From Pseudarcicella hirudinis (GTDB taxonomy: Bacteria; Bacteroidota; Bacteroidia; Cytophagales; Spirosomataceae): a stretch of DNA of 64,000 nt. The notes beneath the pieces are model-generated. The model was not told the DNA's origin and ran no database searches. It worked only from the letters and a program-made list of their open reading frames with translations. Positions 1 to 8,887 of this stretch are shown piece after piece (the first letter of the stretch is position 1; each line of letters starts with the position of its first letter). Both the position numbers and the translations under genes were made by a program. The stretch covers positions 113,865 to 177,864 of the forward strand of contig NZ_FOXH01000007.1 in NCBI RefSeq assembly GCF_900115665.1, in the 5' to 3' direction.

Positions 1-153
1 CTTTCAAAATGTAACCTCTTTCATTAAAACTTAACAGAGATTTAAACCAGGCCTAACATATATTTTATCAGCATATTAAAGCCATTTCCCCTGATTATCC
101 GGTTGCAGAATTTCCTGGTTTCAGAGGCATTTAAACAAACTAATATTTAATTT

Positions 154-1110
154 ATGAAACCCGTAGTACAGCCATATAGCAACCTAATTTTCAAAGCGGG
201 CTTTGGTCTTATGACTTTACTGGCAGCTGTTTTAGGTTACTCTTTATATGACGCCAAGACTGTCAATGAAAATCAGCAAGCTGTAATAAATGCAAAAGTA
301 GAAGAGTTAGCTTCAGCCAGAGTACGACTGGATTCTATCGGGTTACAAATAGATTCCAAGATTGCTGAAATCAAACAATTGGGTGGTAAAATTGAAGAAC
401 TTGAAGCGACAAAAGCTCAGCTTGAACAGGATAAGGATGGTCTGAAACAGGTAAATAGTTTTTCAGCCCGTAAATACGAAACCAAGATCAGCAATTACAT
501 TGCGCTGCTTACAATCAAAGACGAAGAAATTGTAGAACTGAAAAAACAAAACGGGATTCTGGTGGCCGAAAACAAGAACCTCAGTACAGAAAACCTGACC
601 CTTAATTCTGAAAATTCTACCCTTAAAGTTATTAAGAAAACCCTCTCCGACTCTGTTAGTCAATATTCCGTAAAAAACAAGGAATTATCTGCCAAGGTAA
701 ATATGGCAGCTTCCCTGAAAGCACAGGATGTACAGGTTTTCGCCATTTCTGCCAAAGGAAAACAACGTGAAACAGGTAGTTACCGTACTTACCAGGTTGA
801 TAAAATAAGAGTCAATTTCTCTCTTGCGACAAACCCGATTACCAAATTGGGAGAAAAGGTAATTTTTGCCAGAATTCTTGATCCGGAAGGAGCAATTCTT
901 TCAGATAATGCGATGGGATCCGGGACGTTTAATCTTTTCGGAAAAGATGCCATTTATTCAGCCAAACAACAGATACAGTATTCCAATACCAATCAGTTTG
1001 TTGACATACTTTATGTAAGGGGCGGAGTAGAGTACAAGAAAGGACGATATGCTGTAGAATTGTATTCTGAAGGTTATAAAATCGGTGAAGGAAGTTTCGA
1101 GGTCAAATAG
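154..1110 (+). CDS. Membrane-anchored coiled-coil protein, tandem paralogue 1
   Basis: The function is not recognised. The 318-residue protein has a short cytoplasmic N-terminus, one hydrophobic segment at about residues 12-30 ending in GYSLYDAK, a long heptad-rich coiled coil at about 40-185 full of Lys, Glu, Leu and Asn, and a compact C-terminal domain at about 190-318 that looks beta-rich and ends in GYKIGEGSFEVK. It therefore probably sits in the inner membrane with the coil and terminal domain in the periplasm. The next gene (1441-2415) is a clear paralogue with the same architecture and near-identical blocks such as KLGEK-like and SMGSG/AMGSG segments, so this is a tandem duplication. 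The ATG at 154 precedes the hydrophobic segment directly. A hairpin terminator follows at 1136-1170, so the two copies are probably separate transcripts. Confidence 0.85.
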   Translation: MKPVVQPYSNLIFKAGFGLMTLLAAVLGYSLYDAKTVNENQQAVINAKVEELASARVRLDSIGLQIDSKIAEIKQLGGKIEELEATKAQLEQDKDGLKQVNSFSARKYETKISNYIALLTIKDEEIVELKKQNGILVAENKNLSTENLTLNSENSTLKVIKKTLSDSVSQYSVKNKELSAKVNMAASLKAQDVQVFAISAKGKQRETGSYRTYQVDKIRVNFSLATNPITKLGEKVIFARILDPEGAILSDNAMGSGTFNLFGKDAIYSAKQQIQYSNTNQFVDILYVRGGVEYKKGRYAVELYSEGYKIGEGSFEVK

Positions 1111-1135
1111 ATAACCGTTCAAAATATTTATTACG

Positions 1136-1170
1136 AAAGACAGCTTTTCTCAGGGCTGTCTTTTGTTTTT
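1136..1170 (+). terminator. Rho-independent terminator after coiled-coil gene 1
   Basis: Inverted repeat AAAGACAGC / GCTGTCTTT with a 10-base loop followed by a T-rich run (TTTTGTTTTTT). It lies 25 bases after the stop of the first coiled-coil gene and separates it from its paralogue. Confidence 0.8.
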
Positions 1171-1440
1171 TCCAAATCTACCGTTTACTCAATCAAAATA
1201 ATTTCAAAGCAACAATAAAGCGTTTAGATGCGTTCAAATGGTAATTATTACACTAAAGTAAGCCTACCGTTCGCTCAATCATGAATTATACCATTGAATG
1301 TTTGAATGAAAGCCATTTAACTTTGTGTCGAAATCTATCTTATACTATCCCTTACCATTAATCTTGATTTATGCCAACTTTTACTCACGAAATCGCGTGA
1401 ATTGAAATTCATTTATTAACAAAAACAGACAGGAGCAATA
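1171..1440. other. Intergenic region with an imperfect direct repeat
   Basis: About 270 bases between the terminator of the first paralogue and the start of the second. It holds two copies of an 18-base sequence, CTACCGTTTACTCAATCA (1178-1195) and CTACCGTTCGCTCAATCA (1264-1281), 16 of 18 identical and 86 bases apart. No ORF, RNA gene or clear promoter was recognised. Confidence 0.5.
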
Positions 1441-2415
1441 ATGGAAACGAATCAACCCAACAACAACAATGGTGCATTAAAAGCAGCACTTGCTGTAACT
1501 TTACTTTTACTGGGTTTTCTGGGGTATCTTCTTTACGACTCAAAGCTTACGACCGTCAATCAGGAACAGGTAATTAATCAGAAAGTTGAACAATTAGCTT
1601 CAGCAAAATCCAGATTAGACTCTGTTTCGGCACAATTGGATGCTAAAATTGCTGAGATTAAATCTTTGGGAGGTAAAGTTGATGAATTGGAAGCGGCAAA
1701 AGCACAACTTGAAAAAGATAAAATTGCCCTTAAAAAGAATTCTAATTTTTCTTCTGCCAAGTACAATGACAAGATTAAAAACTACATTGCCTTACTTGCT
1801 GAAAAAGATCAGGAAATTGCCCGTCTGAAACAGGAAAACGAAACACTTACTGCTCAGAATCAAACTTTGAGCCAGGAGAAGGAGAGTCTTTCCAGAGAGA
1901 AAGAAGGGGTAATTAAAGAAAATGATGGCTTAAAAACCGACAAAGAAAAACTTAATGCCACTGTTCAGGATTATTCTGCCAAAAACGAATTTTTGTCAGA
2001 TAAAGTTAAAAAGGCAGCCGCTTTAAAGGCTGAAGGCGTGAAAGTTTTTGCAGTAACGTCAAAAGGCAAAACAAAAGAGAGCGGGAAATACAGAGCTAAA
2101 AAGGTGGATAAGCTTAAAGTAGTATTTAACCTTCCGCCTAATCCGGTAGCAGAAAATGATTCCAAAGAAATTGTGATGCGTGTACTTGACCCGGATGGTG
2201 CTGTAATTTCAGACAGCTCTATGGGTTCAGGAGTTTTCAATTTCAACGGAAAAGAGCTTGCTTTTACATCCAAAGAACAGATTTCTTATACCAATAACAA
2301 CCAGACAGTAGAAATGTTGTATGCCAAAGGAAGTCCTTATCGGTCGGGTAAATACAATGTTGAGCTGTACGCAGAAGGATTCAAAATCGGTGAAGGAGGT
2401 TTTGTAATCAAATAA
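1441..2415 (+). CDS. Membrane-anchored coiled-coil protein, tandem paralogue 2
   Basis: Function unknown. This 324-residue paralogue of the preceding gene has the same layout: N-terminal asparagine-rich cytoplasmic tail, one transmembrane segment at about 14-32 ending in GYLLYDSK, a coiled coil at about 40-190 and a C-terminal beta-rich domain ending in GFKIGEGGFVIK. The coil has a run of repeated seven-residue blocks (QTLSQEKESLSREKEG at about 140-155) that the first copy lacks, so the coils have diverged in length while the end domain (VKVFAVTSKGK, DPDGAVISD, SMGSGVFNF) is conserved. Two hairpins follow the stop. A periplasmic scaffold or spacer role would fit the architecture but nothing in the sequence proves it. 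Confidence 0.85.
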   Translation: METNQPNNNNGALKAALAVTLLLLGFLGYLLYDSKLTTVNQEQVINQKVEQLASAKSRLDSVSAQLDAKIAEIKSLGGKVDELEAAKAQLEKDKIALKKNSNFSSAKYNDKIKNYIALLAEKDQEIARLKQENETLTAQNQTLSQEKESLSREKEGVIKENDGLKTDKEKLNATVQDYSAKNEFLSDKVKKAAALKAEGVKVFAVTSKGKTKESGKYRAKKVDKLKVVFNLPPNPVAENDSKEIVMRVLDPDGAVISDSSMGSGVFNFNGKELAFTSKEQISYTNNNQTVEMLYAKGSPYRSGKYNVELYAEGFKIGEGGFVIK

Positions 2416-2426
2416 AATAATTCAAC

Positions 2427-2444
2427 CTTGTCTCTTAAGACAAG
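2427..2444 (+). terminator. Small hairpin after coiled-coil gene 2
   Basis: CTTGTC / GACAAG with a TCTTAA loop. It has no T-run of its own and sits just before the stronger terminator at 2456-2500, so it is probably an accessory structure. Confidence 0.35.
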
Positions 2445-2455
2445 CATTAGATTTC

Positions 2456-2500
2456 AAAAAGAGCGGGTCTGATTTCATGAAAATCAGACCCGCTCTTTTT
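2456..2500. terminator. Strong bidirectional terminator
   Basis: Perfect 20-bp inverted repeat (AAAAAGAGCGGGTCTGATTT and its complement) around a 5-base loop. The A-run on the left and T-run on the right make it work in both directions, serving the coiled-coil gene on the plus strand and tamB on the minus strand, which converge here. Confidence 0.9.
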
Positions 2501-2560
2501 GAATTTATATTCCGGAATTATTCAGCTTTTCTTCTTAATCAGGTCGCTGACTCCCCGGCC

Positions 2561-5500
2561 TTATTTGTTTACCTTCACAGATGGTGAAGCGCTCTCCTGC
2601 CCTCCGCCAGTGGCTGTTTGTTGCGGATTAGCTAACTGCACAATCTTCTTTTTGGGAAGGAAGAAATAGTTAAAACTCTTGGTATAAAGCAAACTTGCTC
2701 CCTGCGAAAGCGAAGTCTGGTAGGTATTTAACGAGCCTAAAATAGAGGTCTGAACATTTCGGTTATAGGTTTTCAAACGCAGGCTTCCATCCTTTGTAAT
2801 AAACCATTCGAGCGCCAGATCTCCGATTAAAAACTGTGCACTTGCCTGGTTACGGGCATCTGTAAATCCTCCGCTTCTGGTAATTCTGAGCCTGTCGTTA
2901 AAATTATAAGAGAACCTTAGCTGAAGATTATTCATTAAATCCTGATTTAATCCTCCATTCAGCGAAAGGTCGATATTGAGGTTTTTATCAAGCTGAGAAG
3001 CCAGATTACTGATCTGGTTAGAGAGCAATTCCGTTAAATTGTTCACAAAATTGCTTAAAGCAAAAGCATTCGGATTGTAAGGCGAAATCAGTTGACCAAC
3101 CAGAAGCATACTACTTACCTGACGGGTAAGCTCCTGATCGTCAGTCTTGATTTTATTACTGAAAGCAGTAACTCCACTGTTAAAATTAGAGTTCTGAGGA
3201 TAATCTCTGAAAGCAAGGTCAAAACTAATCTGAGGATGTAACAATCGGTCTCTGAGTGCAATAATCACGTCAACGGGGTATCTCCTCTTAAATTCAGGCA
3301 AATTACTCTTATTGGTTGTATCCAGTAAAATCGGGAATAAAGAAGTGTATTGGGTATAGGCAGCTTTGATATTCAGCATGGCCTCATACGGATTCCCAGA
3401 CCAGCTGATCTTGCTTCCTTTTTGTATGTTAAACTTCTTATTCAGTACATTCTGAAAGGTAAAAGTATAATCCCCGCGATCAATCTCATAGTCTCCGGTC
3501 ATGGAGAAATCCCCTTTTGTATCAATTTTCAGGTTAATCAGACCATTGCCGTAAACCCGCATAATATCTCCGGTCTGCTTGTCAAACTGAACTTCCCCGT
3601 AGGCATCAGGAGTGAAATTAAAGTTAAAGTTCATTTTGATTCCACCATCTGCCACCTCTTCCTTTTTGCCTTTTTGAGAATCTGTTGAATCTTTTCTGAT
3701 ACTTTCGCTGACAAACTCAATTTCATTCTGCTCTACTTCCTGTGCTTTATCCAAAGGAATAAACAATCTTGTTCCACGATCAGTTCTTAAATCTGCGTCG
3801 ATGGTTAATGCACTAAACGGTCCTGCTATGCTAAATCTTCCGGTGGCATATGCCGTTCCGTAATAAACATCATTGTCTTTCTTAAGAGTATTCAGGATCT
3901 TAAAGCGGTTCATATTCGCATCCAGTGATAAGGTAAAGGTTTTATCACCATCATAGAAAACCCCGCCTTTTAAACTGGCTTTATTCCCTTCTTCATCCGT
4001 AACCCTTAAGTTCTTGGTTATGATTTCATCGGTATCAAAAGAAATTTTATCTTCAAAATTGAGTGTAGTTTTAAGATAATCGAAGAATAAAGTCCCTTTT
4101 TTAACATCAATTGCTCCCTTCATAATCGGGTGTCTCAAGGTTCCTGAAATATTGATACCACCACTGGCTGTTCCGCTGAATTTTGAGAAAATTCCTTTCG
4201 TAAAAGGCTCAAGAATTTCCAGATTCGTCTGATTCAGCGTGGCAAGCATATCAAGGGTATTTTCCGTTTTTTTCGGATCATAAATCCCTTTAAAAGTCAG
4301 AATCTCATTATTCAGGCGTTCCACCCGGTAATCCACATTCAACAATTGTCTCTGTTCATCATAAATCCCCTCTCCGTAAATATTACCAATCAGATAATTG
4401 TCGATTTTAAAACCATCCAGTTTCAAATCACTGTCGATATTGATGTTTTTATAAACGTCCTTCAGGTCCACTTTGGCATTTACCTGACCTTTCAGATTCA
4501 GCGAGATAATCGGGGCAAGTGTTTCCAGATTGAAATTAACGGCCTTGAAATTAATGGACTTAAGAGAATCCGGAGAAACAGTTCCGTTAAGAGACAATAC
4601 CTGATCGTTATTGGAAAGAATCAAATCCTTAGAGCTGACTTCCTTACCGATAATCGTAATCAGGTTATCAGGATTAATTTTCCAGTCCTGGTCAAGCAAT
4701 CTGAATTTTGATCGCTTAAACTGAAGCTCCAGACCATCCTGGATAATCTTTAATGTTCCGTTAAGATTGGCCTTGTTAGATTGTCCCATTTGTTTCAGTC
4801 CGCTGGTAAAACTGATTTTATCATTCTCCCAGGAAGCTTCCAGCTCAAGGTTTTCAGTAGGCGCAAAAATATTGAATTTCTGGTTTTTAGAGTTAAAAAC
4901 CAATGAAGCAAGTACTTCTGGATTGTTATAATATTTTGAGGTATTGAGGTCTAATTCAGAATTATAGAGTTTGTAATTACCCAATACTAAAGTATCAATC
5001 TTCGAGTTGAGATTAAATTGAGAAGTATTCCCTATGCCAAAATCACCTGAAATTACTGTTTTTTTCGAAACATGGCCTTCCGGATATACCAATGCTAGTA
5101 CGGGGTCAAAGTTTTTCAGATTAAACCGGTAATCAATCTTGTAAAACTGAGCGGGAAGACTGAGCTTTTTCAGATAATATTCATCCCGTTCTCTGGAATC
5201 CCCGAGGAAAAACAATTTATATTCTCCAACCAGTTGCTTTAAATCCTGAATAACTTTAGTTGGCAGAAATTCACCTGAAAAATGGGCATTCATCAGATCC
5301 GAACGTATTCTGATATCTCTCTGACGATCGGCCCGCTGTGAAAGCAGAGAAAGTGAATCTAAAATCAAATTTCGCTGATCCAGGCTTACATAGGTATTCA
5401 GAAAATCGGCTCTTCCTACAATATCATCCAGCTTACGCCCCTGAAACTGTACATTCATTTCACTCTGAACCCGGAGATTCTGGTCTGTAAACTTAAGGGC

Positions 5501-7114
5501 TTTAAGGTTTGCTTTAGAAAGTTTTCCTTTCAGGTCAAAATAGTCACGCTTATTCCGAAGATCCACTTCTCCGGAAAGATCAAAAACCAGGTTTGTATCT
5601 TTTACAGCAACCCTCCCGTCAAAAAGCTCTTTTTGCAAGGTCCCGTCAACATAAATATTTTTGTAAGGATAACCATTATAGATCAGTTGCCTGATGGATC
5701 CGTCAAAGTTCAATACAGCATCCTTCACAGAAAAGCCCTTCCCGATGATATTCCCCGACATATCCACATTTCCCACAATTTCATCGCTTTCCAGTACTTT
5801 CCCTAACTTGAAATCGGTCAATGTTACCTTACCGTCATACAATGATTTCGAAGAATTCTTTTCCAGCTTCATCGTCACATCCGCATCAACAGTTCCGAGG
5901 TCAGATAACAGGATTCCCTTCGTTTTAAAATTGGAAGGAGTTCCGTTAAATGTGCCGTCAAATGAAACATGTCCGAATTTGGAAATTGCTGCTGTCGGAT
6001 CTTTTCCGATAAAAATTTCCAGATCTGCGACCTCAAAATATGACTTTTTCATATTGAGATCCATCACAGTTTTAGGAATATCCGGCAGCCCTTTGAAGGC
6101 AAAATCGCCATTTAATTTACTTTTTTTACCAAAATACAGTTCAAAGTCTTTCAGTTTAAAATCGTTCACTGTTCCATCAAAATGTCCGTTCAGGTGATAA
6201 ACTCCTTTAAAACCATACATGTCATTCACAAAACGGCCCAGATCTTCAGAGCGAACAACCGTACTGTCAAAATTGGCACGCATTCTTACAAGTTCATTCC
6301 AGTGTTTAAAGTCCTTCTGGCTTCTGAATGACATATAAACCTGGTTCTTAAGTACAGAATTATTGAACTGAAGCAGTAAATCATCAAATCTCATCTGGGT
6401 ATCAGAAATCAAAAATCTGGTATTCAGTTTTCGGATTCTTGTATCAGATATTTTATCATATCCTCTGAAATTGACTGTTTGCAGGGAGACGGTATCCTTG
6501 ATCAGCAGGAAGTTTTTTATATTGGTATTCAGTTCATGAAAAGTAAAATGATTATGATCGAACGATTTTTTGTCATTCATCGGTTCAATCTGCTGGTCAT
6601 TAAAACTGAATATCCCATCTACAATTTCCGCTTCATCTATGGTAAAAAGTTGCCCTCTGTAGTTCTTCGGATGCTTTTTAGGTATTTCCGGGGCAGTTAA
6701 AACATTTATTCTTCTGATAAATTCATCAATATTCAGCAAACCCGTTTTCTTATCAATCACCAATACAATTTTAGGGTGATACAGTCTGGCATAATCCAGG
6801 TTCAGGTTAACGCTGTCGGTCAGGTTTTTTAATTTAAAATTGACATCCAGTTTTTCAATATTAATCATTTTGAACCCGGCCGGGTCGTCCACCCGTACGC
6901 TTTCAAGGGTAACTTCATCAAAAAATTTAAGATGTACTTTGCCGATCCGGATGGGATATCCGAGCTTTTCAGAAATAATCGGAGCAAAATATTGAGCAAG
7001 TTTTGTTTGAACGGGAGAGGTTCTCAGCAGCACTATTCCCAAAACAGCCAACAGTAAAACACCCACTATTGAATAGAGGATGGTTTTTGTAAGTATTTTG
7101 AAAAATTTCAACAT
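2561..7114 (-). CDS. tamB: TamB-family translocation/assembly module protein
   Basis: At 1517 residues this is a typical-length TamB/AsmA-like protein. An N-terminal membrane anchor at about residues 10-30 (ILYSIVGVLLLAVLGIVLLR) is followed by an extended beta-rich repeat region (AsmA/DUF748-like, with many D-G-x and L-x-G motifs) and a C-terminal TamB (DUF490) domain at about 1080-1460, recognised by the GDYTFTFQNVLNKKFNIQKG segment and the NFN-N-ITELLSNQ-like end. The family forms a hydrophobic groove across the periplasm, implicated in outer-membrane protein assembly and phospholipid transport. No tamA neighbour is visible. The C-terminal tail after the domain is low-complexity (GGGQESASPS). 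It is divergent from tsaD, with 126 bases between the two starts. Confidence 0.88.
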   Translation of the reverse strand: MLKFFKILTKTILYSIVGVLLLAVLGIVLLRTSPVQTKLAQYFAPIISEKLGYPIRIGKVHLKFFDEVTLESVRVDDPAGFKMINIEKLDVNFKLKNLTDSVNLNLDYARLYHPKIVLVIDKKTGLLNIDEFIRRINVLTAPEIPKKHPKNYRGQLFTIDEAEIVDGIFSFNDQQIEPMNDKKSFDHNHFTFHELNTNIKNFLLIKDTVSLQTVNFRGYDKISDTRIRKLNTRFLISDTQMRFDDLLLQFNNSVLKNQVYMSFRSQKDFKHWNELVRMRANFDSTVVRSEDLGRFVNDMYGFKGVYHLNGHFDGTVNDFKLKDFELYFGKKSKLNGDFAFKGLPDIPKTVMDLNMKKSYFEVADLEIFIGKDPTAAISKFGHVSFDGTFNGTPSNFKTKGILLSDLGTVDADVTMKLEKNSSKSLYDGKVTLTDFKLGKVLESDEIVGNVDMSGNIIGKGFSVKDAVLNFDGSIRQLIYNGYPYKNIYVDGTLQKELFDGRVAVKDTNLVFDLSGEVDLRNKRDYFDLKGKLSKANLKALKFTDQNLRVQSEMNVQFQGRKLDDIVGRADFLNTYVSLDQRNLILDSLSLLSQRADRQRDIRIRSDLMNAHFSGEFLPTKVIQDLKQLVGEYKLFFLGDSRERDEYYLKKLSLPAQFYKIDYRFNLKNFDPVLALVYPEGHVSKKTVISGDFGIGNTSQFNLNSKIDTLVLGNYKLYNSELDLNTSKYYNNPEVLASLVFNSKNQKFNIFAPTENLELEASWENDKISFTSGLKQMGQSNKANLNGTLKIIQDGLELQFKRSKFRLLDQDWKINPDNLITIIGKEVSSKDLILSNNDQVLSLNGTVSPDSLKSINFKAVNFNLETLAPIISLNLKGQVNAKVDLKDVYKNINIDSDLKLDGFKIDNYLIGNIYGEGIYDEQRQLLNVDYRVERLNNEILTFKGIYDPKKTENTLDMLATLNQTNLEILEPFTKGIFSKFSGTASGGINISGTLRHPIMKGAIDVKKGTLFFDYLKTTLNFEDKISFDTDEIITKNLRVTDEEGNKASLKGGVFYDGDKTFTLSLDANMNRFKILNTLKKDNDVYYGTAYATGRFSIAGPFSALTIDADLRTDRGTRLFIPLDKAQEVEQNEIEFVSESIRKDSTDSQKGKKEEVADGGIKMNFNFNFTPDAYGEVQFDKQTGDIMRVYGNGLINLKIDTKGDFSMTGDYEIDRGDYTFTFQNVLNKKFNIQKGSKISWSGNPYEAMLNIKAAYTQYTSLFPILLDTTNKSNLPEFKRRYPVDVIIALRDRLLHPQISFDLAFRDYPQNSNFNSGVTAFSNKIKTDDQELTRQVSSMLLVGQLISPYNPNAFALSNFVNNLTELLSNQISNLASQLDKNLNIDLSLNGGLNQDLMNNLQLRFSYNFNDRLRITRSGGFTDARNQASAQFLIGDLALEWFITKDGSLRLKTYNRNVQTSILGSLNTYQTSLSQGASLLYTKSFNYFFLPKKKIVQLANPQQTATGGGQESASPSVKVNK

Positions 7115-7146
7115 TTAGTAATTCATTCCTGTCTCGTCAGAAGTTG

Positions 7147-7179
7147 TTGGGGTTTGTATCGGAATTTGCATTAATTTTG
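7147..7179 (+). promoter_or_regulatory. Candidate Bacteroidota-type promoter for tsaD
   Basis: A -7 element TAATTTTG at 7172-7179 matches the TAnnTTTG consensus. A TTG at 7147-7149 lies 22 bases upstream, and a TTTG at 7153-7156 lies 15 bases upstream. The start codon is at 7241, giving a leader of about 50-55 bases. Confidence 0.5.
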
Positions 7180-7240
7180 CATCTTTATTGAAAACGGCAA
7201 AACTGAAATTTCCGGATAATAAGTTAAAAATCAACAACAA

Positions 7241-8239
7241 ATGACCATTTTAGCCATAGAATCATCTTGTGATGAAAGCTCAGCGGCTGTAATAATAAAC
7301 GGCAAATTACATTCCAACATTGTCGCCACTCAACTGATTCACACAGAATGGGGTGGTGTTGTACCTGAGCTTGCCAGTCGTGCTCATCAGCAGTATATTG
7401 TGCCGGTAGTAATAGAAGCACTCCAAAAGGCGAATATAACGAAAAATGACCTAAATGCCATTGCTTTTACCCGTGGACCGGGTCTTTTAGGGGCACTTTT
7501 GGTTGGTACTTCATTTGCCAAATCCCTTGCTTTGGGTTTAAACATTCCGCTGATTGATGTTAACCACATGCAGGCGCATGTTTTAGCACATTTTATTGAT
7601 GATCCTGCTCCGAAATTTCCATTCCTTTGCCTCACTGTAAGTGGTGGACACACTCAGATTGTGCTGGTAAGGGCTCCGCTGGATATGGAGATTATCGGAC
7701 AGACTCAGGATGATGCGGTCGGAGAAGCATTTGACAAAACAGCTAAGCTTCTGAATTTACCTTATCCCGGGGGCCCTTTAATTGATAAGAAAGCCAAAGA
7801 AGGAAATCCTGAGCGTTTTGAGTTTCCAATGGTTGAAATGCCTGGTTTGAATTATTCATTTTCAGGGATAAAAACAGCGTTTTTATACTTTCTGCAAAGA
7901 GAAACCAGGCAAAATCCTGATTTCATTGAGGAAAATATCAACGATATCTGTGCATCAATGCAGGCTACTCTTATCAGAATTTTATTGCAAAAGCTAAGAA
8001 AAGCAGCCAGACAATATAAAATCAATGAAATTGCCATCGCCGGAGGTGTTTCAGCCAATTCAGGATTGAGAAGCGCTCTTCAAAAAATGGGAGAAACGGA
8101 AAACTGGAATATTTATATTCCGCAATTTCAATATTGTACAGACAATGCCGGTATGATCGCTATGGCTGCACATTTCAAGGCTGAGAAAGGAGAATTCTGT
8201 TCTCAGGAGGTCAGCCCTATGCCAAGAATGGAATGGTAA
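7241..8239 (+). CDS. tsaD: tRNA N6-threonylcarbamoyladenosine synthase subunit TsaD
   Basis: TsaD transfers the threonylcarbamoyl group to A37 of ANN-decoding tRNAs, together with TsaB and TsaE, in the cytoplasm. The 332-residue length is normal. The N-terminus (ILAIESSCDESSAAV) carries the ASKHA phosphate-binding fold; metal ligands are His109 and His113 in NHMQAH; the SGGHTQ motif follows at about 134-139, and the C-terminal CTDNAGMIA motif carries the third metal ligand Asp. No residue looks missing. It is divergent from tamB and convergent with the next gene, the two stop codons being only three bases apart, so there is no room for a private terminator. Confidence 0.97.
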   Translation: MTILAIESSCDESSAAVIINGKLHSNIVATQLIHTEWGGVVPELASRAHQQYIVPVVIEALQKANITKNDLNAIAFTRGPGLLGALLVGTSFAKSLALGLNIPLIDVNHMQAHVLAHFIDDPAPKFPFLCLTVSGGHTQIVLVRAPLDMEIIGQTQDDAVGEAFDKTAKLLNLPYPGGPLIDKKAKEGNPERFEFPMVEMPGLNYSFSGIKTAFLYFLQRETRQNPDFIEENINDICASMQATLIRILLQKLRKAARQYKINEIAIAGGVSANSGLRSALQKMGETENWNIYIPQFQYCTDNAGMIAMAAHFKAEKGEFCSQEVSPMPRMEW

Positions 8240-8242
8240 AAC

Positions 8243-8824
8243 CTATGCTATTGCAAAAAGGCTCTTCAACGATGCCCAAAGCTGTTTTTTAAGATTCTGA
8301 TTCGACGAAATTTCTGTCAGGGAATGAGCAAACAAAAAGTTTATTCCCTGGATAGAACGAATTTCATATGGAGTGAGCGGGATTTCCAGGTTAATCTTAA
8401 ACAAGGAAACGCCAAATGTAACAAATTGATTGACGAATTTCTGAGACAAGACATTTTTTAAATCTGTTTGTCCGGTTTTACTCAAATCAATCAAATCCAC
8501 TTTTTCTAAAGATAATCCGACGGCCCCTAATACTTTCGCCAGAAATTCAGCCTCTTCTTTTTCTATACTTTCTACCAGAATCAATACCTTCTGACTGATT
8601 TGCGGAATATTTACAGCTATTTCCACTACAGGCGGCTTCTCCTGAATACTTTCCACTGGCTTTTCTTCGGCAATAACTTCTTGTTTCGCGGGTTCAATAA
8701 CCGCTACGACAGGATTAGAAATCAGTCCTGAAACAGTATCTTCCTCCTGTTTTTTTTCAGGGATCAGGTAAATTTCTTCCCCGGTAAAAAGTTGTTTTAA
8801 AAAGATTGAATCAACATGAGCCAT
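8243..8824 (-). CDS. Conserved hypothetical protein, possibly a DNA polymerase III psi-like fold
   Basis: Function not established. The 193-residue protein has a short N-terminal motif (MAHVDSIFLKQLFTGEEIYL), a disordered Pro/Glu/Val-rich linker at about 25-75, and a C-terminal globular domain at about 76-193. The domain alternates predicted strands and helices (KVLILVES, FVTFGVSLF, INFLFAHSLTEI) and ends in LKKQLWASLKSLF. The arrangement of an N-terminal peptide, a linker and an alpha/beta domain, and the terminal K-LW-LK-LF pattern, remind me of HolD, the psi subunit of DNA polymerase III, but this is an impression rather than a match. The ATG at 8824 is the only in-frame start ahead of the first motif. 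It is transcribed convergently with tsaD. Confidence 0.75.
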   Translation of the reverse strand: MAHVDSIFLKQLFTGEEIYLIPEKKQEEDTVSGLISNPVVAVIEPAKQEVIAEEKPVESIQEKPPVVEIAVNIPQISQKVLILVESIEKEEAEFLAKVLGAVGLSLEKVDLIDLSKTGQTDLKNVLSQKFVNQFVTFGVSLFKINLEIPLTPYEIRSIQGINFLFAHSLTEISSNQNLKKQLWASLKSLFAIA

Positions 8825-8887
8825 AATTTTCCCGGAAAAATAATATTTTAGTGCAAATTAGCCCTATTTACAGCCTTATTTACTTAA

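Noticed and set aside
5694..6197. 167-codon plus-strand ORF inside tamB
   Set aside because: Antisense to a well-supported long gene; the Ser/Phe-rich translation is typical of a shadow frame.
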